From Piscinibacter sp. XHJ-5 (GTDB lineage Bacteria > Pseudomonadota > Gammaproteobacteria > Burkholderiales > Burkholderiaceae_C), in NCBI RefSeq assembly GCF_029855045.1, contig NZ_CP123228.1, positions 6,324,001-6,388,000 on the forward strand: a stretch of 64,000 nt of DNA, in the 5' to 3' direction. Position 1 is the stretch's first letter. Every line of letters begins with the position of its first letter. Below, piece by piece: positions 56,720 to 64,000 of this stretch. The notes under the pieces are model-generated. The model was given only the letters and a program-made list of their open reading frames with translations, did no database searches and was not told the origin of the DNA. Position numbers and translations under genes: made by a program.

Positions 56720-59317
56720 TCAGCCCTTGGCACCGACCTTCTTCGCCGCCGCCTTCTTCGCGGGCGCCTTGGCTGCGCGAGGCTCGAATTCGAAGGTGAC
56801 CTTGCCTTCCTTCTTGTCGTAGGCCAGGCGCGCCTTGAACTTGCGGCGTGTCTTGTTGGAGACGAAGTTCTCGAGCAGGTCGGTCTTGCCCTCGGCCAGC
56901 AGCTTGCTCATCTGCTCACGCGCGACCGGCTGCTGCAGGATGATCTTGCCGCTCTTGAAGTCGCACGTCACATGAGCGCCGACGCTGTGCTCGCAGACGT
57001 AGGACGCGCCATGCTCGTAGACATGGCCGCGGCATTTGGGGCAGCTGCCGAGGCTTTCCTGCCCGCTGAAGTCGACCGGCTCCCCGGACTCGCCTTCGCG
57101 CTTGGCCTCCTCGCCGAAGTCGAACTCGAGCTTCCAGTTGCCGATCTCTTCGTCGTAGGCCAGCTTGAGCTCGGCGGTGAACGGCCAGCCCGCCTTGGAG
57201 CGAAAGCCTTCCAGCGGGCCGATCTTCTTGGTCGAGAGAAAGGTCTCGACCTCGTCCAGCTCGAAGCTGCGGCCGCCGGGAATCTTGCTGATCGAGAAAC
57301 CGCAGCCCTCGCCATCGGCAGACTTGCCGGTACAGGTGAAGCGCCGATAGTTTTCCTTCACCACGCCGCCGCATTGCGGGCACGGCGTCTTCAAGGTGGC
57401 GTAGTCGCCGGGAATGGTGTCGCGGTCGTATTCCTTCGCCTTGGCCACGATGCGCTCGGTCATCGCGGCGATCTCGTCCATGAACTTCTGGCGGCTGAGC
57501 TTGCCCTTTTCCATCTCGGCGAGCTGGTACTCCCAGTTGCCGGTCAGCTCGGGCTTGGTCAGCTCCTCGACCTGCAGGCCGCGCAGCAGCGTCATCAGCT
57601 GGAACGCCTTGGCGGTGGGGATCAGCTCGCGTCCCTCGCGGTGCATGTACTTCTCCATCAGCAGGCCTTCGATGATGGCCGCGCGCGTCGCCGGCGTGCC
57701 CAGGCCTTTCTCCTGCATCGCTTCGCGCAGCTCGTCGTCGTCGATCAGCTTGCCGGCGCCTTCCATCGCGGACAGCAGCGTCGCCTCGGTGTAGCGCGCC
57801 GGCGGCTTGGTCTTCAGCGCATTGACGTCGACATGCTCGGTGCGCACCAGCTCGCCGGGCTTCACGGGGACGAGGTTGGCATCGTCCTCCTGCGCCTCCC
57901 GCCCGTACACGGCCAGCCAGCCGGGCTTGACCATCACCTTGCCGTTGGTCTGGAAGCTGTGGCTGGCGTCGCCGGCCTTCACGGTGGAGATGCGCGTGGT
58001 GACCATGAACTCGGCCGGCGGGAAGAACACCGCGAGGAAGCGCTTGACGACCATGTCGTACAGCTTGGCCTCGATCTCGGACAGGCTGCCCGGCGCCTGC
58101 AGGGTCGGGATGATTGCGAAGTGGTCCGACACCTTGGCGTTGTCGAAGATGCGCTTGTTGGGCTTGACGTAGCCCTCGTCGATCGCCTTGCGGGCATGCG
58201 CGTTCAGCGTCCGCAGCGGGCCGGGCAGGTCCTCCTCGGACAGCATCTGCATCGTCTTCTTGACCACGCTGACATAGTCCTCGGGCAAATGCTTGCTGTC
58301 GGTCCGCGGGTAGGTGAGCACCTTGTGCTTCTCGTACAGCGCCTGTGCGATCGACAGCGTGGTCTTGGCCGAAAAGCCGAAGCGTGAATTGGCTTCGCGC
58401 TGCAGAGTGGTCAGGTCGTACAGCCCGGGAGCGCTCTGCGTGCTGGGCTTGGCCTCCTCGGTGACGCTGGCGGGCTGGCCGCGCACGGCCTGCGCGATGG
58501 CCTGGGCATCGGCCTCGGTCCAGACGCGGTCGGCGCGCAGCTCGAGGTCTTCGGGATTCTTTTTCCACTTGGGGTCGAACCACTTGCCGTCGTACTGGCC
58601 GGCCTCGGCGTCGAAGGTGGCCTTGATCTCCCAGTAGTCGCGCGCCACGTGCTTGCGGATCTTCTCCTCGCGCTCGACCACGATGGACAGCGTGGGGGTC
58701 TGCACGCGGCCCACGGTCGTGAGGAAGAAGCCGCCGTCGCGGGAGTTGAAGGCGGTCATCGCACGCGTGCCGTTGATGCCCACCAGCCAATCGGCCTCGC
58801 TGCGGCTGCGCGCCGCATCGGACAGGCCCAGCAGCTCCTCGTTGCTGCGCAGTTGCTCGAAGCCGTCGCGAATGGCCTGCGGCGTCATGCTCTGCAGCCA
58901 GAGGCGGCGGATCGGCTTGGCGTGTCCCTTCTTGTCGACGCCGGCGTACTGCACGATGAGGCGGAAGATGAGCTCGCCCTCGCGGCCCGCGTCGCAGGCG
59001 TTGATGAGCTCGGTCACGTCCTTGCGCTTGACCAGCTTGACCACGGCATTGAGCCGCGTCTTGGCCTTGTCGATCGGCGCCAGGTCGAAGTGCGGCGGGA
59101 TCACCGGCAGATGCGCGAAGCTCCACTTGCCGCGCTTGACGTCGTATTCCTCCGGAGCCTTGATCTCGACCAGATGACCCACCGCCGACGTGACGATGTA
59201 GCGCTCGCTCTCGAAGTACTCCGCGTGTTTCTCGAACTTGCCGACGCTGGGTGTCAGCGCGCGCACGATATCGGCGGCGACGGACGGCTTCTCGGCGATG
59301 ACTAAGGTTTTGCTCAT
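56720..59317 (-). CDS. topB: DNA topoisomerase III with extended zinc-ribbon C-terminus
   Basis: Type IA topoisomerase of 865 residues. The TOPRIM domain opens the protein (MSKTLVIAEKPSVAADIVRAL) with EGELIFRLI further on. The catalytic tyrosine is in LTYPRTDSKHLPED. E. coli TopB has 653 residues; the extra part here includes two metal-binding-like modules (CPQCGG to CTGKSADGEGCGF and CPKCRGHVYEHGASYVC) plus C-terminal topoisomerase-associated repeats and a lysine-alanine-rich tail (KAPAKKAAAKK). It removes single-strand links such as precatenanes. Divergent from the SET-domain gene. Confidence 0.93.
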   Translation of the reverse strand: MSKTLVIAEKPSVAADIVRALTPSVGKFEKHAEYFESERYIVTSAVGHLVEIKAPEEYDVKRGKWSFAHLPVIPPHFDLAPIDKAKTRLNAVVKLVKRKDVTELINACDAGREGELIFRLIVQYAGVDKKGHAKPIRRLWLQSMTPQAIRDGFEQLRSNEELLGLSDAARSRSEADWLVGINGTRAMTAFNSRDGGFFLTTVGRVQTPTLSIVVEREEKIRKHVARDYWEIKATFDAEAGQYDGKWFDPKWKKNPEDLELRADRVWTEADAQAIAQAVRGQPASVTEEAKPSTQSAPGLYDLTTLQREANSRFGFSAKTTLSIAQALYEKHKVLTYPRTDSKHLPEDYVSVVKKTMQMLSEEDLPGPLRTLNAHARKAIDEGYVKPNKRIFDNAKVSDHFAIIPTLQAPGSLSEIEAKLYDMVVKRFLAVFFPPAEFMVTTRISTVKAGDASHSFQTNGKVMVKPGWLAVYGREAQEDDANLVPVKPGELVRTEHVDVNALKTKPPARYTEATLLSAMEGAGKLIDDDELREAMQEKGLGTPATRAAIIEGLLMEKYMHREGRELIPTAKAFQLMTLLRGLQVEELTKPELTGNWEYQLAEMEKGKLSRQKFMDEIAAMTERIVAKAKEYDRDTIPGDYATLKTPCPQCGGVVKENYRRFTCTGKSADGEGCGFSISKIPGGRSFELDEVETFLSTKKIGPLEGFRSKAGWPFTAELKLAYDEEIGNWKLEFDFGEEAKREGESGEPVDFSGQESLGSCPKCRGHVYEHGASYVCEHSVGAHVTCDFKSGKIILQQPVAREQMSKLLAEGKTDLLENFVSNKTRRKFKARLAYDKKEGKVTFEFEPRAAKAPAKKAAAKKVGAKG

Positions 59318-59432
59318 GTGTCTTTCTGCGACCGGCCGCAGCGGCTGGCGCGCGGCTCAATACAATTCGGGCTTCTCGCGCGCATGCACGTACGCGCGCG
59401 CGCCCACAAATTCAATGTACCCAAACAAGTCG

Positions 59433-59924
59433 ATGACGCAAGCGATGGCGACCAAGCCCCCCCTGACCCCTGCTGCCAATGGCCGCCGCATCCAGGTCCG
59501 CCGCTCGGGCGTGCACGGCAAGGGCGTGTTCGCGGTGGCCCCCATCCCGAAGGGCGAGGTGATCATCGAATACAAGGGCGAGGTCATCAGCTGGCCGGAG
59601 GCGCAGCGGCGCCATCCGCACGACCCGGCCGATCCGAACCACACCTTCTACTTCCACATCGACGACACGCGGGTCATCGATGCGAAGTACGGCGGCAATG
59701 CGGCGCGCTGGATCAACCACGCCTGCCAGCCCAACTGCGAGGCGGACGAAGTCGACGGCCGCATCTTCATCAAGTCGCTGCGCTCGCTCAAGCCGGGCGA
59801 GGAACTCTTCTACGACTATGGGCTCATCATCGACGAGCGCTACACGCCCAAGCTGAAGAAGCAATACGAATGCCGCTGCGGCTCCCGCAAGTGCCGCGGC
59901 ACCATGCTGGCCCCGAAACGGTGA
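59433..59924 (+). CDS. SET-domain protein (putative protein-lysine methyltransferase)
   Basis: Protein of 163 residues covering almost only a SET domain. SGVHGKGVFAVAPIPKGEVIIEYKGEVI, RWINHACQPNCEA (SAM-binding) and GEELFYDYGLI (catalytic Tyr) are all present, and CRCGSRKCRGTML matches the zinc-binding post-SET region. SET proteins methylate lysines with SAM; the bacterial target is unknown. Start: ATG at 59433 is chosen, with 59415 (MYPNKS) as alternative. It lies 6 bp before birA and may be cotranscribed. Confidence 0.87.
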   Translation: MTQAMATKPPLTPAANGRRIQVRRSGVHGKGVFAVAPIPKGEVIIEYKGEVISWPEAQRRHPHDPADPNHTFYFHIDDTRVIDAKYGGNAARWINHACQPNCEADEVDGRIFIKSLRSLKPGEELFYDYGLIIDERYTPKLKKQYECRCGSRKCRGTMLAPKR

Positions 59925-59930
59925 CCGCCG

Positions 59931-60845
59931 ATGCCTGACCGCCCGCTGCGCTGGGGCGCAGAAGCCCTCTGGGAACAGCTGACGCCTCAGCTTCCGGGGC
60001 TCAGCGTCGAGGTGGTCGCGCGTATTTCGTCCACCAATTCGGCGCTGCTGGAGCGGGCGCGCATCGTCACCCCGGCGGCCACCGACGAGGGCGACCTTGC
60101 CCAGGTGCGGCGCAGCGTCGAGAGCACCGCCTTCGGCCGCCGCGCCGCCGATCTGCAGCCCTGCCTGCTGGTGGCCGAGCACCAGACGCACGGGCGCGGC
60201 CGGCAGGGCCGGCTGTGGCAGGCGTCGCCGGGCGCGTCGCTCACCTTCTCGCTGGCACTGCCGCTGGCCCCGCTGGACTGGTCGGGCCTGTCGCTGGCCG
60301 TCGGCGTGGCGCTCGCCGATGCGCTCGACCCGCCACCGTCCGGACCCGACGGCCATCGGCCGCGGCTGATGGTGAAGTGGCCCAACGACCTGTGGCTGAT
60401 GGACGCCGAGACCGGCCGCAAGCTCGGCGGGATCCTCATCGAAACCGTGGCCGCCGGATCGCGGCGGCTGGCGGTCGTCGGCATCGGCATCAACGTGCTG
60501 CCGATGTCGCCCGGCGACGCCGCCACGGGCTTCGCCTGCGTGCAGGAGATCGACCCCGACGCGACCGCGCCGCAGGTGCTCGCCCGCGTCGCCAAGCCGC
60601 TGGTCGAAGGCCTGCGGCGCTTCGAGCGCGAAGGCTTCGGCGACTTCGCCGACGCCTTCGCCCGGCGCGACCTGCTGCGCGGCCGGCGCGTGCGCACCAC
60701 CCACTCCGACGTACCCGAAGGCTGCGCTGAAGGAGTGTCCGCCGATGGCTCGCTGCTCGTGCGCACGCCCGACGGCGAGCTGCGCACGGTCAGCAGCGGC
60801 GAGGTCAGCGTGCGGCTCCAGCCGGGCGGCGAGGCGCCATGCTGA
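59931..60845 (+). CDS. birA: Biotin-[acetyl-CoA-carboxylase] ligase
   Basis: Ligase of 304 residues that attaches biotin to acetyl-CoA carboxylase. HGRGRQGRLWQASPGASLTFSLAL is the biotinyl-adenylate site, KWPNDLWLMD and KLGGILIET follow. A C-terminal small domain ends with VRLQPGGEAPC. There is no N-terminal winged helix of the E. coli repressor type, so it is a monofunctional enzyme. A short insertion of about 25 residues lies near residue 45-70. It overlaps the SPOR-domain gene by 7 bp. The coaX gene often found after birA is not present. Confidence 0.93.
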   Translation: MPDRPLRWGAEALWEQLTPQLPGLSVEVVARISSTNSALLERARIVTPAATDEGDLAQVRRSVESTAFGRRAADLQPCLLVAEHQTHGRGRQGRLWQASPGASLTFSLALPLAPLDWSGLSLAVGVALADALDPPPSGPDGHRPRLMVKWPNDLWLMDAETGRKLGGILIETVAAGSRRLAVVGIGINVLPMSPGDAATGFACVQEIDPDATAPQVLARVAKPLVEGLRRFEREGFGDFADAFARRDLLRGRRVRTTHSDVPEGCAEGVSADGSLLVRTPDGELRTVSSGEVSVRLQPGGEAPC

Positions 60846-61504
60846 GAGGTCTGGCGGCGCTGCTGCTGCTGGCCAACCTGGCCTTCTTCGCGTGGACCCA
60901 GGGCTGGCTGGACAACGTCGTCGGCGTGCGCGCAGCCGGCGATCGCGAGCCCGAGCGATTGCAGCGGCAGGTGAATCCCGAGGTCGTGCGCATCCTCACG
61001 CCGCAGGCGGTGGCTGCCGCCGCCAGCGCCGCCGAGCTGCGCCTCGCCTGCCTGGAGGCCGGCCCGTTCGACGCCGGCACGATAGGCGCCGCGGAAACCG
61101 CGCTGTCGGCCACGCTGCCCAGCGGCACCTGGGCCCGCGTGACCACCGAGCGGCCGACCGCCTGGATCGTCTACATGGGCCGCTTCGCGAATCGCGAGGC
61201 GCTGCAGCGCAAGCAGCAGGAACTGGATCGCATCCGCATCAGCGTCGAGGAGGTCCGCAACGCGCCCGACCTCGAGCCCGGGCTGTCGCTGGGCCGCTTC
61301 GCGCAGCGCGCCGACGCGGAGACCGCGCTGGCCGACATGGCGCGGCGCGGCGTGCAGACCGCGCGCGTGGTCGAGATGTGGCGGTCGGCGACGCTGCACA
61401 TGCTGCGTGTGCAGCGAGCCGACCCGGAACTCGCCGCGCGCGTGATGGGGCTGCGCCTCGACGCGCTGGGCAAGGGCTTCGGGCCCTGCGCGCGGAGCTC
61501 CTAG
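60839..61504 (+). CDS. SPOR-domain protein with N-terminal membrane helix
   Basis: Protein of 221 residues. The N-terminus is one membrane helix (about 2-21, LRGLAALLLLANLAFFAWTQG). The C-terminal half has a SPOR-like fold: WIVYMGRFANREALQRKQQEL (about 109-129), SLGRFAQRADAETALADMARRGV and a final strand. SPOR domains bind denuded peptidoglycan strands at division sites. In Burkholderiales such a gene often follows birA (with or without coaX), so the context supports the call. It ends 4 bp from the convergent S8 protease stop. Confidence 0.8.
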   Translation: MLRGLAALLLLANLAFFAWTQGWLDNVVGVRAAGDREPERLQRQVNPEVVRILTPQAVAAAASAAELRLACLEAGPFDAGTIGAAETALSATLPSGTWARVTTERPTAWIVYMGRFANREALQRKQQELDRIRISVEEVRNAPDLEPGLSLGRFAQRADAETALADMARRGVQTARVVEMWRSATLHMLRVQRADPELAARVMGLRLDALGKGFGPCARSS

Positions 61505-61508
61505 CCGG

Positions 61509-63413
61509 CTAGACGCGGGTCGCCTGGCGGCCGACGCGCAGCCAGGCGATGGCCAGAGCCAGTGCGACGAGCCACGAGAGGTCGACCGCCCCGCCGCCGC
61601 CACCGCCGCTCTGTGCAGGCGCAGCCGTCACGACAACGCTCGACGAGCTCGTGGCCGAGCCGCCGCCGCTGTCGGTCACCGTCAGGGACACGACGACCGT
61701 GCCCGGCGCCGTGCCGCGCAGCGTCGCGGTGTCGCCGGCCGCCGATTCGATGACGGCCGAGGTGTCGCCGCTCGTGATGGCCCATTGGTATTGCACGATC
61801 GCACGGCCCGCGCTGGCTTCGGACCCCGCCGCGCTCAAGGTCACGGCCTGACCCGAGGCGACGCTGGCCGAGGCCGGATTCAGGACCGCCGTCGGAAGAT
61901 TGGCGGCCACGACGGCGCCGGCCGCGTCCAGCATGCCGGCGCCGCAGGTGGTACTCGTGCAGTGGCATTCGATCTGGTCGTTGCCGTCGGGCGCGTGGCA
62001 CACCGGAACCGAGGGGTTGGTCGAACTGGCTGGGAACGGCCGCGCCGTTCGCACCAGGGCGTTGCGGATCTGCGTCGGCGTCATTGCCGGATTCGCCGAG
62101 AGCATCAACGCCGCGGTGCCCGCCACGAGCGGCGCCGAGAAGCTCGTGCCGACGGAGAACTCGAAGCTGTCGGTGTAGGTGTTGGTCGCCGGCCCGGTGG
62201 CACCGGTGTTGACGGTCGTCACCAGCATGTTGAGGCAGGCGCCCGTCTCGTTGACGCAGTTGCCGCCCGGGGCGCTGAGCGCCACTTGGGGTCCGACGCT
62301 GGAGAAGCCGACCTTGGTGCCGATGTGTCGCACCGCGCCCACGGCGATCGCACCGCTGCAGTTGGCCGGGGCATCCACGGCCGCGCCCGAGTCGTTGCCC
62401 GCCGACACGACGACCGTCACGCCCGCCGCGTTGAGCTGGTTGATCACGCTCTGATAGCTGGCGGGACAGGCGCCGGGCGAGCCGAGGCTCAGGTTGAGGA
62501 TCTGTGCCGGATGCGGGTTGGCCACCGGGTTGCTCGACAGGCCGGCGGCCCACAGCATCGCGGCCTGGATGTCCGAGTCGAAGCCGCCGCATTTGCCCAG
62601 CACGCGCACCGGCAGCACCATCACGTTGTAGCCGACCGACGCCATGCCGATGCCGTTGTTGGTCGCCGCGCCGATCAGGCCAGCCACTTGCGTGCCATGC
62701 CACGAGCTGGAGCCCACCGCGTCGCTGCAATCCGCGAAATCGGGATCGCTGTTCACCTCGGCCTGCGTGACCCAATCCCCCGGATCCGAGGGATCGCCGT
62801 CGCGGCCGGTGCCGTCGTTGGCCGTCTTGACGTCGTTGATGAAGTCATAGCCGGGATGAAGCTTGCCGGCGAGGTCGGGATGATCGAAGCGCACGCCGGT
62901 GTCGAGCACCGCGACCGTCACGCTGCTCGAGCCGGTGGTCGTGTTCCACGCGGTCTCGGCATTGATCGCCGACACGTTGGTCGAGGTGGGCGGCCGCAGG
63001 TACCACTGGCCCACCGTGGGCGTCGTTCCCGAGGGCTGATTGCCCGGGTAGAGCGGATCGTTGGGGACCGCGCGGGCAAACCGGCGACGGTCGGGCTCGG
63101 CGAATTCCACCTCGCTGTCCGCGGCGAGCCGCGCCGCCAGGGCGCGCGAGCTGAGGCCCCGCGCAAACACCACCTGCGCGCGCTCGCCGATGGCGTGGCC
63201 ATCGGTCAGCGCGACTCCAAGACGCTGCGACAGCGCGGCGGCCTGCCCGCGCAGCGGCGATCCGGCCTTGTACTTCACGATCACGCGGGCCATGTCGCCG
63301 CGGTCGGATGCTGCGTCGTCGTAGCGCTTGGCAGCCTGGGCGTGAGGCGCGTGCAGCGTCATCGGCGCGAGCAGCGCACACAGCATGGCCAGGGTCAGCA
63401 GGGGATGGCGCAT
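61509..63413 (-). CDS. Subtilisin-like S8 protease with a GlyGly-CTERM sorting tail
   Basis: Secreted protease of 634 residues. A signal peptide (about 1-28), an I9-like propeptide (about 40-112), then the catalytic domain with Asp171 in AVLDTGV, His239 in SSWHGTQVAGL and Ser424 in SVGTSFSAPLVAG. A PKD-like beta domain follows (about 520-600). The last 33 residues are a run of glycines, a hydrophobic helix (LSWLVALALAIAWL) and basic residues: the GlyGly-CTERM pattern cut by rhombosortase. A rhombosortase-like gene is at 47946. GGAGG precedes the ATG. It is expected to be processed and released from the cell. Confidence 0.9.
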   Translation of the reverse strand: MRHPLLTLAMLCALLAPMTLHAPHAQAAKRYDDAASDRGDMARVIVKYKAGSPLRGQAAALSQRLGVALTDGHAIGERAQVVFARGLSSRALAARLAADSEVEFAEPDRRRFARAVPNDPLYPGNQPSGTTPTVGQWYLRPPTSTNVSAINAETAWNTTTGSSSVTVAVLDTGVRFDHPDLAGKLHPGYDFINDVKTANDGTGRDGDPSDPGDWVTQAEVNSDPDFADCSDAVGSSSWHGTQVAGLIGAATNNGIGMASVGYNVMVLPVRVLGKCGGFDSDIQAAMLWAAGLSSNPVANPHPAQILNLSLGSPGACPASYQSVINQLNAAGVTVVVSAGNDSGAAVDAPANCSGAIAVGAVRHIGTKVGFSSVGPQVALSAPGGNCVNETGACLNMLVTTVNTGATGPATNTYTDSFEFSVGTSFSAPLVAGTAALMLSANPAMTPTQIRNALVRTARPFPASSTNPSVPVCHAPDGNDQIECHCTSTTCGAGMLDAAGAVVAANLPTAVLNPASASVASGQAVTLSAAGSEASAGRAIVQYQWAITSGDTSAVIESAAGDTATLRGTAPGTVVVSLTVTDSGGGSATSSSSVVVTAAPAQSGGGGGGAVDLSWLVALALAIAWLRVGRQATRV

Positions 63414-63619
63414 CGGCGATGCCTCCGGAAGCGGTGTTGGAATGGAGCCTGAGATGCATGAACGCCGCCCGATCGATTCACGTCGACCGGGCGGCGCCAC
63501 AGCGGTGGCGGCAGTTTAGGTGGGGCCGGGGAGCCCGGGCGGATGCAGCCGGCGCCGGGCGCGGTAAACGATTGTTGCGGTGGCACCTCCGCGTGGCAGA
63601 AGTCACGCCGCGTCATGAA

Positions 63620-63643
63620 AAACGGCCTCCGAAGAGGCCGTTT
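63620..63643. terminator. Terminator between gapA and the S8 protease gene
   Basis: AAACGGCCTC (63620-63629), loop CGAA, and GAGGCCGTTT (63634-63643) form a perfect 10-bp stem. On the minus strand it follows the GAPDH stop by about 19 bp and ends in TTT. Confidence 0.75.
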
Positions 63644-63661
63644 CGCCAGCGGCGGGAGGCG

Positions 63662-64000
63662 TCACTTGGCGTTCATCAGCGCGACGGTGGTGTCGAGCAT
63701 GCGGTTGGAGAAGCCCCACTCGTTGTCGTACCAGCTGAGCACCTTGACCAGCTTGCCGTCGGCCGACACGCGCGTCTGCGTCGCGTCGAAGATGCTCGAC
63801 AGCGGGTTGTGGTTGAAGTCGACCGAGACCAGCGGCTCGGTGCTGTAGCCGAGGATGCCCTTGAGCGCGCCCTCGCTCGCATCCTTGAGGATCGCGTTGA
63901 CCTCGTCGACGGTGGTCGGCTTCTTGGAGATGAAGCTCAGGTCCACGATGGACACGTTGATCGTCGGCACGCGCATCGCGAAGCCGTCGAGCTTGCCGTT
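63662..64000 (-). CDS. gapA: Glyceraldehyde-3-phosphate dehydrogenase (C-terminal part, 5' end outside window)
   Basis: The visible 112 codons are the C-terminal part of GAPDH, the glycolytic and gluconeogenic enzyme. The segments [13 protein letters not shown], the [16 protein letters not shown] region, and [21 protein letters not shown] are the standard C-terminal signature of the family. The frame is open to the window edge, so the catalytic Cys and the NAD-binding domain lie outside. The gene is followed by an intrinsic terminator and does not appear to share an operon with the S8 protease. Confidence 0.95.
   Translation of the reverse strand, partial: NGKLDGFAMRVPTINVSIVDLSFISKKPTTVDEVNAILKDASEGALKGILGYSTEPLVSVDFNHNPLSSIFDATQTRVSADGKLVKVLSWYDNEWGFSNRMLDTTVALMNAK

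Overview
The window comes from a high-GC Gram-negative bacterium, most likely a betaproteobacterium of the order Burkholderiales. Supporting signs are the outer-membrane assembly genes (lptD, surA, lptE, bamE), the hprK-ptsN pair typical of proteobacteria, and several DUF4148 secreted proteins, a family seen mainly in Burkholderiales. The assignment to Burkholderiales is inference from gene content and order. Coding density is high, and many genes overlap by 4 bp (ATGA) inside operons. No rRNA, tRNA, CRISPR array, insertion sequence or prophage was seen.

Left part (1-14.6 kb): a partial HAD hydrolase; a TetR-controlled ABC efflux operon (regulator, membrane-fusion lipoprotein, ATPase, one permease) with a perfect 18-bp palindrome before the regulator; metX-metW behind a sequence matching a SAM-II riboswitch plus an intrinsic terminator; an operon of a divergent QueA-like protein and a short-chain dehydrogenase; an XRE-cupin regulator; an enoyl-CoA hydratase; an alpha/beta hydrolase; an M20 peptidase; a FliL-like membrane protein; and an FAD-dependent oxidoreductase.

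14.6-30.6 kb: two tandem DUF4148 genes divergent from a LysR regulator; amgK divergent from lptD-surA-rsmA; an orphan barstar; the malic enzyme maeB divergent from a DctS/DctR-like two-component pair; then thiL-pgpA-pncC.

30.6-45.8 kb: a two-repeat lipoprotein; a GhrA-type reductase; a leftward run of leuS-lptE-holA; bamE-dapB-exbB-exbD; fur; hprK, ptsN and hpf; corA; a larger DUF4148-like protein; and a di-iron desaturase-like protein.

45.8-64 kb: a glutathione S-transferase, rfaE2, an EamA exporter, a rhombosortase-like intramembrane protease, glnE, the very large AsmA-like yhdP, a nitrilase-family amidase, topB divergent from a SET-domain protein, birA, a SPOR-domain protein, a subtilisin-like protease ending in a GlyGly-CTERM tail, and the 3' part of a GAPDH gene.

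The most interesting points are the rhombosortase and a matching GlyGly-CTERM protease in one window, the SAM-II-like leader with an attenuator before metX, the QueA-like paralogue, the DUF4148 family, and the orphan barstar whose stop codon lies in an 11-bp inverted repeat.
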